Source of the DNA: Gnetum montanum
Lineage: Eukaryota > Streptophyta > Gnetopsida > Gnetales > Gnetaceae
DNA: 64,000 nt
Direction of reading: 5' to 3'
Assembly: GCA_015680685.1 (NCBI GenBank)
Contig: MNCI01038244.1
Coordinates: 27,553-91,552, forward strand
Shown: one piece after another, positions 1-12,689 of the stretch
Layout of the letters: every line of letters begins with the position of its first letter
How positions within the stretch are numbered: position 1 is the stretch's first letter
Notes under the pieces: model-generated
Seen by the model: only the letters and a program-made list of their open reading frames with translations
Told to the model about the DNA's origin: nothing
Database searches by the model: none
Position numbers and translations under genes: made by a program

Positions 1-890
1 CCAAAACTAACCACTTCCAATGACTTTTCATCATCATTATAAGAACAATCCATCCCCTGAGACACAAGAGTGCTCCCATAGAACAACCATAATTCCAAAT
101 TAGATAAGAAGTAGGAAGTGAGAAAGGGCCTTAGTTAGAGAAGAATAGTTCCATAACCAGTGTTTGTAGCCCATTTATATGGTCTAAGGGGTGTGCTTTG
201 AATCCTTATCTTATTTTTTTTGATGGGAACCACACCATGTGAGGACATATCCATTTATTTTTTCCAAGGGGTGTGCTATGAATTATCATTATGAGAACCA
301 CATCATGCAAGGACTTATTCAACTTCCTTTATTGATTGGCATGGAATGGTAAGAAATTCATGGAAACACACCCAGGTAAATAGAAATATACAAAGAAACG
401 AATCCTCTTGAAGCCACACCTTATTCAAACCTTTGAATCCTTCCCAATTCTGGAAACTACCAAAGTTACAAATTTATTAAAGTTTTATTAGTGAAAAAGG
501 GTCTACACATTTCCAAAACAAGGAAGACCATAGAGTGTGTGGATGGGTGGATGTTGTGACTCACTACCTATTACATGAAAAAGAAACCATGTCACAATTA
601 TTTGTAACAAAATTCAAAGCTAGAAACCAACCACCAACAATCAAATAACAAAAATAGTACATACCACCATCAAGTAACGCATTACTAATGTACTTGGCAC
701 TTATTAACAAAAAATTAGAAAATCATACTAGAAAAATATAATAGAAAGTGTAAATTGTTCAAGAAATATGAAATGCACTAATGATGGTGTAAAACAAAAA
801 TTAGAAAAGATTAATAACATAAAAACAAGAAGATGTAAAACAAAAAGTTGTAAAATGAAAAATGTGTAAAATAAAAAAGTTGAAAAATTG
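1..890 (-). other. 3' untranslated region of Athila-like element 1
   Basis: This AT-rich stretch lies downstream (minus strand) of the integrase end at 908. It contains no convincing reading frame. Blocks of it recur near the other end of the window: about 100-310 matches 62480-62770, and about 490-770 matches 62943-63182. That identifies it as the region between IN and the 3' LTR of the Athila-like family. The 3' LTR itself must lie to the left of the window. No envelope-like ORF is visible. Confidence 0.6.
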
Positions 891-907
891 AGGAGTTGCT
901 TGAATGG

Positions 908-2250
908 CTAGCATGGTTGGCCATCTTTTCCATGACTAAGTTGAAAGGAGGAGATTCGAAATATGGAGCATGGTTGTCCATCTGATGAGATGCTTATTGT
1001 GTTAGCTAGTGTATGCTCATGGAAAGGTTTAATTTGTTGGATGTTGACCAGCTATTTCTTGTTTGGGCTCTCAGGTTTATAGATCATCATGGCCCCTACA
1101 GGAAAAGTTACATAAATGATATAAGGTCCTTCCCACAATGTCTAGAATTTAGTTCATTGAGTTATGTGTGTGGGGTTCCAGTAGAGAACCTTATCTCTTG
1201 GTTGGAATTTAACTTTTCTAATTTTTATGTCATGACACTTTTTGTTATAAGTCTTGTGCAACTCATTAGATGATAAGGCCGCTAATCAATTTTTGTTTGG
1301 AAAGTTGAGATTCATCAATCATTATTTTTAGGCTAGACTTAAGTCAAGGTCAAGGTCACAAGCCATTAAAAGTGTACAGAGTTGAAATTGAATAGGAAGT
1401 ATTGGTAGTTTGCTGTACACAAGCTCATAGGAAGAGTAGCCTATTGGAAGTTTCCAGGTTGAGCGGTAGGCCCAAAGGGCATCATTGAGTTTTGTGCTAT
1501 AGTCCTTCCTATACTTGCTAATAGTTCTTATTAGTATTCTTGTGATTTCCCTAGTGGTAACTTCAACTTGACCATTAGCTTGGGGATGGTAAGGTGTTGT
1601 GAGTTTGTATTTAACCCTTAAGTATTGCATGAGCTTTCGAAAAGTAGTGCTTGTAAAATGAGTTCCATTATTAGAAATCAATGCATGTGGCATACCAAAC
1701 TTGTTTATAACATTTTTTTGTACAAACCGAGCAGCAGTAGAGGATGTACAGTTGATGATGTCTACTACTTCTACCCATTTTATACAATAGTCAACAATGA
1801 CTATGATATACACCTTTCCATTTGACATGGGCGTGATGGAACCCATAAAATTAATGCCCTAAATGTCAAATGGTTTTAATGGTTGAATCCATTGTTGAGG
1901 TTCCTCCATTTGAGTAGTCATTCCACCATCCTATTGGCATCATTCATAGGAGTAGATGAAATGGTGAGCATCCCTGAAGAGTGTTGGCCAGTAGTACCTT
2001 GCCATAAGGATTTTAATGACCATGCATCTCCCAGCATAGTGTCCTCCACAAGGACCTTCATGAGCATCTTGGAGCATGCATAGTTGATCAGCATTAGGGA
2101 TACATCAATGAACCAAACCATTGATGCACACCTTGTAGAGGTGTCCGTTGATCTTCATGAAGTGATTTACCTAGTGAAGAAACTATTGTTTCCTTCAGTG
2201 GTCCAACCCTTGTGGCATCTCCTAAGTGAAAAGATAGGTCAGAATGTTAT
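908..2250 (-). pseudogene. Athila-like integrase (element 1), decayed
   Basis: Minus-strand integrase that would insert the element cDNA. A histidine/cysteine zinc-binding remnant is near 2040-2130. The catalytic core is in the open segment 1846-1328, with the sequence YHPQANGQVE and the DALWAYRS block typical of gypsy integrases. The second catalytic position reads SNNGTHF where SDNG/SDGG is expected, so the Asp is replaced by Asn. After 1328 the frame continues with stops through a C-terminal domain containing LWEGPY (a GPF/Y-like motif, about 1120) and a terminal QPC-stop at 908. Upstream it runs into RNase H. Resemblance to Athila integrase is from memory. It is inactive as it stands. Confidence 0.75.
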
Positions 2251-3650
2251 CATACCATTTTGGCTCATTAGGAATTTGTATAGTTATTGCCCTAGGAAAG
2301 AGGAGTTCCTTAGGAAATATGTCAGATAATGGATTTTCTTCCTCTTTGTCATCCCATTGCAACTAAGACAAGTGATCAATGACCACATTCTCAATGCCCT
2401 TTTGATCTACCATTGTAAGATCGAACTCCTACTAGATCACTAGCCATCATATGACATGTTGGCTCACTGTTGGCTTGTTCATTAGAAAGTAAATGGCACT
2501 GTGATTTGTGTGCACAAACACCTTATGTCTAAGCACATAATGCCTGAACTTTTCTAGAGTAAACACCATCACCATCAATTCTTTTTCTATAGCGGTGTAG
2601 TTCAATTGTGCATCCACAATGCTTCATTTGATGTAGTGAATGTGATATGGACATTTCTTATCAGCTAACTGCATCAGCACTACTCCTAAGGCATAATTTG
2701 ATGCATCTATCATGATATGAAATGATCTAGACCAATCAGATGCTTGTAGAATTAGAGTTTTCATGAGCCTTTCTTTTTGTTGCTAGAATGCATTTTCACA
2801 TTCCAGGGTCTAGAAAAAAGGAGCATCTTTCTTTGTTAGCTTGACCAATCTTAGAGAAATTCTCTAGAAATCGTTGGTATTAGCTAGTCTACCTAAGGAA
2901 TGATCAAACATCTTTAACGATTTCTAGCTAGTAGGTTATTTCTTAGATGATCCTTATTTTTTTAGGGTCTACCTCGATTCTTGCTTACGATATTTTATGC
3001 CCCAATACAATGCCCTCTTGGACCATGAAGTGACTTTTTTGCCAATTGAGTTACAAGTTGGTTTTGACACATCATTTTAGCACTTACTCAAGGTGGTCTA
3101 GGGCTTGCTCAAATGTAGCTCCATAGGTGGAGAAGTCATCCATGAAGAGTTCTACACCACTATCAATCTATTGTTGAAAGATTCTTAGGACCAAGCATTG
3201 AAATATGGTAGGAGCATTGCATAGACTAAATGACATCTTAAAATATGCAAAAGTCCCCTAAGGACTCATGAATGTTGTCTTTGGTTAGCCTTCTTGTGCA
3301 ATTTGAATTTGGTTATAGCCACTATAACCATCTAGGAAGCTGTAGTAGTAATGCCTAGATATGGTGTTGAGAACCTGGTCAACAAATGACAATGGAAAAT
3401 GATCTTTGAATGTTGTCATATTCAATAGCCTAAAGTTGATGCAGACCTACCACTTGCCATCTTTCTTTGGCACAATTACAAGTTGACTAACCCACTCCCT
3501 ATCTACAATGGGATAGATGAACCTTGCCTTGAGGAGTTGCTCAATTTCCTCCTTGATGATTTGCTTCAATTTGGGGTTCAACCACCTTTGTGGTTGTCAT
3601 TTTGGCTTCATGGCTAGGTTAGTGTAGATGTGATGCTAGCATATCCTCAA
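2250..3650 (-). pseudogene. Athila-like reverse transcriptase and RNase H (element 1), decayed
   Basis: Minus strand, no long open frame. RT blocks can be read between about 3600 and 2900, homologous to the better preserved copy at 63441-63749 (LCIDFRLLN, FLDGYSGYNQI, FGLCNAPATFQ). RNase H follows at about 2730-2480, with DASNYALGVVLMQ and EKELMVMVFTLEKFRHYVL legible between stops. The order PR-RT-RH-IN is that of Ty3/gypsy, and the wording of the RT blocks is Athila-like. Numerous stops and shifts make this an old copy. Confidence 0.75.
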
Positions 3651-3860
3651 ATCAATCCCTTTGAGTTTAGGATATGACTAAGTAAAAGTTGCTAACCATC
3701 TTTCAACTACCTTCAACAACATCTCTTTTTGTTTTGGAGCAAGTCTTACATTGATTATAATTGGCTTCTTATTTTTCAAAAATACATATTCCATTCTAAC
3801 TAGTAACATTTTTAGTTCAAGGGGTTGTTGCTTAAAGTTCTCAATAATTTCCAACTCTCA

Positions 3861-4510
3861 CTAGTAGGTATCATCATTTGTGTCATTAGAAATTTGGTGA
3901 TGAACTTGCTCTAGTTCATCCATGCTCATGACATATTCACATGCTAGGCTCTCAGCTATTTCCATATAAAGTGTATTACTTTCTAAATCAATGGTTAGCT
4001 GCTGGGTCTTATTTTGTGGTTGTTGCATACAAACACCTTTGAATTTCAACTTCTGGTGCAGACTGTTTGCATGTAGAGATAGATGTTTGCTTTATGGCCC
4101 AAAGGTTCTATGCATAATTGCACACACTATTGCTGTACATGATGCATGGAACTTTCTTTTTCTTGATCTTTCCAAATGCATTTTCTTTAGAGATTTCTAG
4201 GGAAAGATCTTTGATACCCATTCTTGCATCGATGGTGCTTATCCATGCTCTTCCCATGATGATTGGGAAGTTCCCTTTGTAGTACTCCACTTTGATTACT
4301 AGGAATTTAGTAGGATAAGACCACCCACAGACAGTGGTCACAATGTCTTCTACGAGTCCTAATGGAATAGTGATGGATTGGTCTACCAATTCCAATCTGA
4401 CCTTGCTCTTCTTAAGAGGAGGCAGGTTTCAGGTAGTGTACATCTCATGAGAAATCAAATTAACACTAGAACCTGAATCAAGAAGAGCCTTGCATTGTTT
4501 GTTCCCAATA
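3861..4510 (-). pseudogene. Athila-like aspartic protease (element 1)
   Basis: Minus strand, upstream of RT. The active-site block DSGSSVNLI reads at about 4485-4455. It is followed by an open stretch (4395-4108) with ITIPLGLVEDI and FPIIMGRAWI, the second conserved protease block in which gypsy enzymes have I(I/L)GRPF/W. A further short open segment runs to 3861 towards RT. The protease would mature the Gag-Pol polyprotein. Interrupted by stops, so not functional here. Confidence 0.75.
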
Positions 4511-4529
4511 ATCTACAAATAAATTAGAG

Positions 4530-7142
4530 GACTTTCAGAATTAGCTAATTTCCTAGGAAGGTTTCTTACATGGATACAGTTAGACACAGTGTGAGTAAGC
4601 ATTATGGTATGGATCCTTGGCAGAGTTTGGTTTGAAGGAGGCCTAAAGGAATCTGATATGAAAGAAGAGCCAAGAGTAGGGTTGTCAACCATGGGTGTAG
4701 GTAAAGGCTTAGGTGGACTACAGGGTCAAAAGAAAGATCTTTTCTTTGAGTGGGCATTTTACCACTCCGATTGATGATTGGGTTGCAAATTAACAATCCT
4801 TGTAGCATTGCACTATTGCAGTTGAGTAGGTAGTTCACCCTGCATAGGAGGAGTAGGCAATAGCTATACAACTGATGGAGGAGTGTGTGCAAGGATAGGA
4901 TGAGGATAAGGATAGGAGGTGGTATCCCTTCTTTCATGTAGAGATGGAGTTTGATAATAGTTAGAAGGATGGTAGTAAGGTTGAATATTAGAAATGTGAT
5001 TGGAAAAGTCATGTGAAGACATGTGTTGCTAAACATGGTAACCATATGGATTAGGCTGTCGGTAAGGGTATTATTGCCTTGGTGGTGCAAGTGCCCATGA
5101 TTGTGGTTGCTACCATTATTGGTATTGTTCATATGGTTGCAGTGGCACTTCACTTGAATGATACAATTGTTGTTGGTGAAACTACCGAAGATTACCTTGA
5201 GGATAAGACAACCTTCTAGATGTTTACCTTTGTGTAAGTTGTGGATGTAAGGCATACATCCTAGACTCCTGAAGATGTGACACAATGGGGAAACACTCCT
5301 AGGATGTTCATACTAGTAGACTCACATCCATGATCATCTTCTGATTCACTATTCGTAACCTTTTCTAATGTAGCAATTTTGCCCTTACCTTTGTAATATG
5401 CATGTTTAGCTTCTTTGCTCCTCTTGCGCTCATGTTCACTACCTTGTTCCTAGGACTCTTCAGAAATTTTGAGGATATCTTGAAATCGACTATCCATGGA
5501 GTTTCTGAATTGATCAACCTTGGTCATAGTTTAGATTGAAATTGTTGAAGTGGCAAGGCTTTCTTATGCATCCCCTCATCAAATATGGATTCTTCCTCAT
5601 TGTCATAGAATCAAACCTCCCTCTTGTAGATGGAAGGATCATGGTTGTATTCTTCTGCACTCTCACATTTTCTTAGTTCACCCTCCTCTTTGATGACCTA
5701 CTTTATTAACCTTTGTACTTGATGGACAATTAGTTCTGACAACTACCCTTGGGCATAGACACTAAAGGTTTTCCTTGTTTCATTATAAAGCCCATCTACA
5801 ATGTGGTGAAGTTAAGAAAACTGAGAATAATCATGGCCAGGGCATTTGTGCCTCAAGGTATAGTATTGGCCAATGGCAGCATCCAAGGGTTTTTGTGTTC
5901 CTTGTTTCCACCTTTGGATTTTATTCCTTAAGTTGGACACCCTAGAGTACATTTGATACTTATCATTGAACATATTAAGCATGGTACTCCATCATCTGAT
6001 AGACTCTAGTTCTAAGGATTGGTACTAGTTATCTGCTTCATTTATGAGTGTTGGTGGAAACAACTTCAATTTCTACCACTCATTTTATATGTTTTGCAAG
6101 GCACATGCATCTTGAAAAGCTTGAAGATGATTTTGTGGATCAGAGTTATATTCTCCTTCAAATTGATGAATATTGTTCATGTCTAACCATTTGATCTATC
6201 TTTCACATGCCTTGTTGGGATTTTGACTACCTCTATGATGTTAAGTATACTTCAGGTAGCAAATAGAGGCTCATCACGGCCTTGATCATGGTGCCTATGA
6301 TGCCATCTACTACCTCTTCATTCATTGTAATGTGCTTCTCTTAAACATTTGTGTCCTTAATCTTGCCTATCTCAATGGTCCCTTCGGTCATTTTGGTCCC
6401 ATCGATTGTTTTGTTCATTTTGATCACCTCCATCATGATCTCACCTTCTATGGTTACGGTTAGAGCTAGAAGAAGAAGATGATGATGAAGGGGAAGAGGA
6501 AGGAGAACTAGCACCATCACAGTGCTTGCTACTACCTCTTTGGTGATTGCAGCCATAACCATGATCTTACTTCTTATTGGCATCCCTATCTTGACTTACC
6601 CCTTTGGATCCATCTTTATCATTAGGTCCCTTATTACCAGAATTAGGATTGTAAACTGTGGAGTGTAGATTCTAGTTTTGACCTTCATCACTGAAGTTAA
6701 AGAGAGGAGCATCATTAAGTGGAAGATCCCTAGAGAAGGGTTCCTCACTAGCTTGTTGGTACAATAGGAATGGAAAATTGTTAAGTTCTTTTCCCTTCAA
6801 AAGTTCATAATGTTGCTCTAGCTGTCAATCCCATAGGCTTTGTGCTTTGGTGGGATGATAATCCCTGGCATTGACATATTTCATGATATATTCCCCATGG
6901 TAGTCTTCAAGACCACATCATGCAAGAATTTGATAAAGCATTGTAGGAGCAGCATGATTGGGCAGCAACACAATGCTGCCCTCCATGTCATGCCACCATA
7001 GCTATTCATCATGGTGTAAGATGAAGGTGAAGTTTGGCATATACTTATCAGGATGAGTATATGTAATTTGGTACTATTGAGACTTTGATGGATGAGAATT
7101 ATCAGCCTTGGATGGAGAAGCACTCCAGTGAGAAGAAGACAT
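4530..7142 (-). pseudogene. Athila-like gag (element 1), heavily decayed
   Basis: Minus strand between the protease and the 5' LTR. The likely start is the ATG at 7142, about 140 bases downstream of the PBS, and it opens a Ser/Pro-rich N terminus. Readable pieces alternate between frames (7123-6881, 6583-6341, 5285-4602). A low-complexity Ser-run segment is encoded near 6500-6450. Gag would form the capsid of the element. Only position and composition identify it; no zinc knuckle is clear. Confidence 0.55.
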
Positions 7143-7284
7143 TTTTAGTTAGCAAAATAAAAATCACAGTGTGCTCTGAGAATTTATTGTAGTAATTGTA
7201 AAATAAGATATGACTCTCAAGCTCATTCCAAGGATTTAAATACTTTCACTAGGTCCTAGATAGCACACAAAACAATAAAAAGAT

Positions 7285-7302
7285 CTTCAACAATGGCACC
7301 AA
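7285..7302 (-). promoter_or_regulatory. Primer binding site, tRNA-Asp type (element 1)
   Basis: Read on the minus strand, TGGTGCCATTGTTG follows the LTR end directly. It resembles the TGGCGCCGTTGCC primer site (tRNA-Asp) known in Athila elements, with transitions. It fixes the LTR/internal boundary at 7302/7303. Confidence 0.7.
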
Positions 7303-8224
7303 TGATGAGCAACAAGGTACCCCCTACACCCAACCATACAAATCACTAAGGTGTTACACGTGATCTAGTCGAATTCCATGGACCTATAGTTATCTTGTAC
7401 ACTAGTTTCTCTAAGAAGTGAAACTATGTTGAGAAAATTTGTTGTCTTCCCAACTACAGTTGTGAGGCTCAAGAGTATGGTTTAAGTGTAATTGAGATAT
7501 ATGAATTTTTGTCATTTTATATTTTATGGATGTAATCACCTACAACAAGAATAAGGGTAGAGTAGATTGAAAACTAGTGTATATCACCTAGCTAGCCTAA
7601 CACAAGTAATCATCGCACTTTCCTGAACACATATTGAACAACTATAGCATTGTTGGGCTACCAAATGTTAAGCATTGTTGGGTTACCAAGTACTATATGA
7701 ATGCTCAAAGTGGTTGTGCTCATGTTCATTAATTGCTGGAAATAAATTACTTAATTAAAATGCATTAAAATGAAGAGCAAGAAAGTAAAATTTAATAAAC
7801 AAAATATTAAGCTATTCTTAGTGTTGCAAGGATTGCCAAAAGAGTTTATTTTATTCTTATCACACTACTGTGCTTAGGTACATTAGTGCTTGAGCAAAGA
7901 ACTATACATACTTTGGACATCTTTTGTGGGCACTCAAAAAATATTCTAACTCTAGGGAGAAGAAATAGCAAGAGCTTCACTACCTTGCTTGAAAACAAAA
8001 AACTGACCAATGAAAAACTTACAAAAACTGACTCAAAATAGGAGCCTAGGCGAGGTATTTATAGACTTGGGGAATATACCCTGATGTCAAATATTTGACA
8101 TTAGATCTAAGCCTTGACGTTGGATATCTGACATCAGATTTAGGCCCAAATGTCATGTACATGACGTTGTGACCTTGATGTCATGTACCTAATGTCGCAG
8201 TTGACATCAAACAATGATTCATCA
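7303..8224 (-). repeat. 5' LTR of Athila-like element 1
   Basis: Minus-oriented LTR. The inner end on the plus strand is TGATGAGCAAC and abuts the PBS. The outer end (…TTCATCA at 8224) was chosen as the nearest CA-type terminus and is less certain. The whole segment aligns by eye with 60419-61315: shared start, GGTACCCCCTACACYCAACCA block, GGGTTACCAAGT block and TATA position. A TATA box, TATAAATA on the minus strand, lies at 8056-8063. U3 contains palindromic repeats (8078-8210). The putative 5-bp target site after 8224 is GTTAT; its partner is outside the window. Confidence 0.75.
8078..8210. repeat. Palindromic U3 repeats, TGATGTCA type
   Basis: About four imperfect units of roughly 35 bp. 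Each has opposed TGATGTCA/TGACATCA (or TGACGT) half-sites, for example TGATGTCAAATATTTGACAT. Some half-sites contain the TGACGT core recognised by plant bZIP factors. They lie upstream of the TATA box in U3, so an enhancer role is possible but inferred. Confidence 0.7.
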
Positions 8225-8720
8225 GTTATCATTGAGATAAGGTCAATTTTTCAAAGTGTAATAGTAGCAAAAAAAGATCAGAGGTATAAGAAGTAAGGCT
8301 AAAAATGGTTAATAAATGCCATAATTTTGCTAGTTTTAGGCATTAGTAGGCCATGCTACCAGTTTATAGTTTTGGTGGACTATGATGCCAGTTTAAGGCC
8401 TTAACGGGCCATGGCCATATGGTCTCAAATGGTGGTTAGGGAAGGTCAAACCCCACTATTTGATACCATTTAAAGAAAATTGAGCTATAATAAGACAAAT
8501 AGTGAACATATAAGGCCATAGAAGGTTAACAAGGTCAACAAGGTAGCATAAGTCCAAAAAAAGCCAAAGCATTAAGTAATAAGTTAAAAATCAAGCAAAA
8601 TAGGATATATATGATAAAATTTAGCTAGTATAGGTAAAAAATGGTTAGGATTTTTGCTAGTTTTAGGCCTTAGTGGGCCATGTTTTGAGGCTACGAGGAT
8701 ATTAGGTGAGTTCAAGCATC
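8225..8720 (-). other. Remnant of Tat-like inter-ORF spacer
   Basis: Contains ACCAGTTTATAGTTTTGG, GCCAGTTTAAGGCCTTAACG and TAGTTTTAGGC(A/C)TTAGT. Nearly the same phrases occur in the non-coding spacer of element 4 (49970-50430). No coding sequence is visible. It is probably a piece of a minus-strand Tat-like element into which Athila-like element 1 inserted. Confidence 0.5.
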
Positions 8721-10419
8721 AATCATGGCTGTTTGGACCTAAAAATCAAGTGTTTTGAGGCTTTCATGCTGGACTCAGCATGAAAATAGGGACCCTTAGT
8801 TTGGAAACCAAGGAAAATAGGTTTAGGAATGCTTAGAGGTCCAAAATTGAGGTTCCAAGACCTTTCCAAGACAACTTAGGTTTAGATCCATCAAAATTGG
8901 GCACTTTGAAGGTCTGTAAAGGCCAAAAAGTAAGTTTTGGAGCCTGCCCCCTATTTCCATGCTAGCTAGTGTGGAAAAGATGTGGCTTAGCATGGATAAC
9001 CAAAATCCAAGCAAAAATGAGGTCAAACATGATCAAACAAGTAGCTAGAGTCTAGATTTAGAACTTATGCATCTCCAAACTATGTTCTAAGGCAATTTGA
9101 ATGTTAAGATATGTTAAAATGGCTTCCTTAGCATGGAAAAATAGTGGGATACTTATTTTTTGAATTCAGAGTTATTTAGGAGCACTTTGACTAGGTTTCT
9201 AGGCCCCTAGTGTTGTAGACTTCAATTCTACTAATTTTTGGCTAATTTCGGGCACATTTGAAGGCTATTTAAGGACACTTAAGGTCTCCCTCCTATTTCC
9301 ACACTAGGGAAGTTACTCTAGCATTGTAGAATTGGGAGAATGGGTTTTGAAGTTTAAATGAGGTTAGAAAAGAAAAATATTGAGGCTATGAGGTCATGGG
9401 CTTCTCCAGTGTAGATCTTTGGCTTTTGGGAGTGTCATCTTACCACAAAAAGTGGAAAAGTAGCTTTTCACAATTATTTCCATGCTAGGAAAGTTACTCC
9501 AATGTGGAAGTAAGAATCTTAGGTCTAGGTTGATTTGGATCACAGTCGGCCATGCATGTTACCTTTAGGAGTTGCCAAGGTCAAGGGCTATGGATCCATG
9601 TCAAAATTTACAATATTGAGCATCCCTATGTGGTTTTTTGGCTTTCCCCCCTTTTCCATGTTGGGGATGGAGAGCTTAGTGTGGAAAACTAGGGGGAACC
9701 ACTTTTTTGCCATCTGGGATCAATCTTGTGAAGTTTAAGAACTTTAATGGCTATTGTTAGGGTTCTAGAGTGCATGAAAGGTCATTTAATGTCATATTGA
9801 GGTGTTTAGGAGCACCAAACAAGTTTCCCTTTGAGTTTCCACGTTGGGGATACTATCCTTAGTGTGGAAAAATGGATACCTAGTGTGGAAGAACCATGCA
9901 TCTTATATCTAGGCCAAATTTGACCTCAATTGACTATGCATGTCAGCCTCTAGGGCTATTGGGGTTGAGGACTAGGGTTTTATGTCAAGTTTGGGTTATT
10001 TTGGGTATTTATAAGAATTTTTTGGGCTTTCCCCCCTTTTAATCCATGTTATGAGTAGGATTTTTTAGTGTGGAAAACTAGGGGGAATCATTTTTTGGCC
10101 TTTTAACATTAGTTGATTTTTGAAGGCTTCAAATGATGTTAGTAGGGTCCTAAAGCACATGCAAGTTCAATTAATGTTGTTCTAAGGTAGTTATGGATTC
10201 CAAATGGGTATCACCTTGTTCTAAGGTAGTTATGAGGGGTACTCCCTAGAAGGAGACATTATAAAACTCAGATCTAGCCTAGTTTTAACTTCAATCGACC
10301 ATGCATGTCAGCCTTTGGGCTACCACGATTAAATCTTAGGGGTTGGAGTCAAAATTGGTTATTTTTAGGTTTACCAAGTGGTTTTTCATCTTATCTCTCT
10401 CTTTTTCCACATTGGGGAT

Positions 10420-10511
10420 NNNNNNNNNNNNNNNNNNNNNNNNNNNNNNNNNNNNNNNNNNNNNNNNNNNNNNNNNNNNNNNNNNNNNNNNNNNNNNNNN
10501 NNNNNNNNNNN
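10420..10511. other. Assembly gap (92 n) inside array 1
   Basis: Run of n in the middle of one repeat unit. The left edge ends in the first half of the palindrome (TTTTTCCACATTGGGGAT) and the right edge starts in the second half (GGTGTGGAAGC). The gap may therefore be only nominal in size. Confidence 0.95.
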
Positions 10512-11391
10512 GGTGTGGAAGCTTTTTGAATATTTATGATCACTTTCAGTCATGCATGCAGGCTTCTAAGGTTGTTAATGTTGACTACTAACATATGATG
10601 TCGAAATTTGTTTGTTTCAAGGGTCATTAGGTAATTTTTGGACTTCACCCCATTTTTCAGATTGGGGCTTGTATGCTCAGTGTGGAAAATTAGGGGGAAG
10701 CGCTTTTTAGCTTTTTATGATTAATCTGGCTATGCATGAGTGTTCATAGGGTCGTTGGTGTTGGCCATCAATGCCTAAGGCCAATATCTAGTCATTTTGA
10801 AGGCTATGAGAGGGTTTTAGGCTTTCCTCCTTCCATCCACATTGAGGGTGGGAGGCTTAGTGTGGAAGAGGTCACCCTCAGTGAAAAAGTTAGATCTAGG
10901 TGAAATTGACAGCTGATCGACCATGCATGTCAACCTTTGGGGTTACTGATGTCGATGCTTAATGTTGGGTGTCAAGATTTGATAATTTGGAGGCTTCTAA
11001 GTGTCTCATGAAATATTCCCCTTTCTTCCATGCTGGGCATGATGTCCTTAGAATGGATGAGAGGGGGATGATAATTTTGTACAATATTTGACCACTTTTG
11101 GGGCTTTCGGAAGCTCTAGAGGATTTCGATAGGGTTTAGGGATTACTAGCCTTTGAAAAATGGCTACTTGGTAGTCAATTTATGTTATTTTTAGCTTATG
11201 CCCATCTATCCATGCTAAGGATAAGAGGCTTAGTGTGGAAGAAGCTTCCCCTAGCATGGAAAACACCAAATCCAAGATTTCAACTAGTTTTGACTAGGTT
11301 TGATGTGGTTTCGAGGCTACCAGATATGCTTAGAGGGGTTCTAGGTTATGTGGGGCCGATTTTAGGGTGAAAATTGTGCTATATGGGTGTT

Positions 11392-11417
11392 GGGGGGGGG
11401 GGGGGGGGGGGGGGGGG
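11392..11417. repeat. 26-base G homopolymer
   Basis: Uninterrupted run of G inside array 1. Either a sequencing/assembly artefact or an expanded G tract able to form a quadruplex. The neighbouring units have only 3-6 G at this place. Confidence 0.9.
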
Positions 11418-12689
11418 ATAAGAGTTTGTGTTACCCCCTTCTTCCATGCTAGGCACTATTGGCCCAGTGTGGAAACCCATGGTGTTTAGGCTTGCTTATT
11501 TCTTACCCACTTTTGGGAACCTAGGGTTGAAAAAGGTAGGTTTGGGTTACCAAAAATAGCAAAATATATGTAACTCTAATGATTTTGCAAAATAGGAGGC
11601 ATGTTTCCATGTTGGGCATGGTATTTCCAATGTGGATGCATGGGGTTAAGGTTTCCATAAGGTTTTAAGTGTTAAAATTGGTAAAAATCTTAGTGTTGAT
11701 GCTAGTTTTGGTCAAGAGTGAAGGTGTAGGATGGGACCCAGAATCCAAAAAATTTAAAATCTTGAAAAGTGAAGTTTTTTCCCACCCAAAACCAATGTGA
11801 ACTAGACTTTCCCCCCTTGCACTTTAGTGCAGTTGGAGTTATGATGCAATGAATTAGCAGTTGGGGTTTCAAGGTATGTCTTTAGGTTTTAGTTGAGATT
11901 TATATGTCAGAGTTTGTAAGTTTTGATCACAACTATCATTCTACAATAATAGAACATTGGAGAAGAGCTTTTGTAGAGGTTATTACGGTAGTAGCAACTA
12001 ATTTTTAGTGTTGAAGCCTTCCATCTTCCTCATTGCCAACGTTGATCTCTCATCCTTCTTATTTCCTAGATTGAGCCTGCCATGGCGCCAAAGAAATAAG
12101 GGGGAAAGGGATAAAACCCTATGCTATAGAAGGTGGATGAATGTGTTTGGGAGTTAGAAGAAGTACCTAGGCCCATCTCCATCCAGGCTTCTTCTATTAT
12201 TTCTCTAAGATAGGTAGTTCTACCTATTTTTGCCTTTGTTTCTTGTGGCTTTTCTAATTTTTTGCTTCCTATGTGTTAAGGTCATTTTTAAAGATCTACT
12301 CTAGTGAAGGGATTAAAATGGAATTTTGATGAAATCCAACCTCCTATTTTAGTTTCTTTCATGCTAATCTATAATTTTTTCATTTCTTTAGCTTTCGTAG
12401 ATTTGATTTTGAAAATAGGACTTATTGTTTCATGGTTTTTTTTCCAAAATTTTGGGGTGTGGCCATTTTTCAGATCTAGGCCTTAGGATTTGTTAAATTT
12501 TAGAAAAATACTACCCCAATTTTGGTGTTAATTTTAATGGGTTTCAATGGTTTTGGCTATTTTGACTATTTCCATGGCTATATGAAATCTAGGTTTTGAG
12601 ATTCTTAATGTTTTAATATGAAAAAGAAAGCAAAGCTATATATTATTTTCTTTGTATAATGGCTGCACATTTGTAAAACTTAAGATTTT

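Larger units (their letters stand above)
8750..11650. repeat. Array 1: about 15 diverged ~185-bp units with TTCCA/TGGAA palindromes
   Basis: Every 170-200 bp there is a motif of the form TTCCATGCTRGG, 5-25 bases, then TTAGTGTGGAA (clear near 8957, 9480, 9660, 9840, 10040, 10660, 10850, 11030, 11215, 11445 and 11610). Sequence between motifs is also related (TCGACCATGCATGTCAGCCT recurs with variation). Units are strongly diverged, so the array is old. An assembly gap (10420-10511) falls in one unit. No coding potential. Confidence 0.8.

Noticed and set aside
1013-1273. 86-codon plus-strand frame
   Set aside because: Antisense shadow of the integrase C-terminal domain of element 1, which has the recognisable LWEGPY motif on the minus strand.
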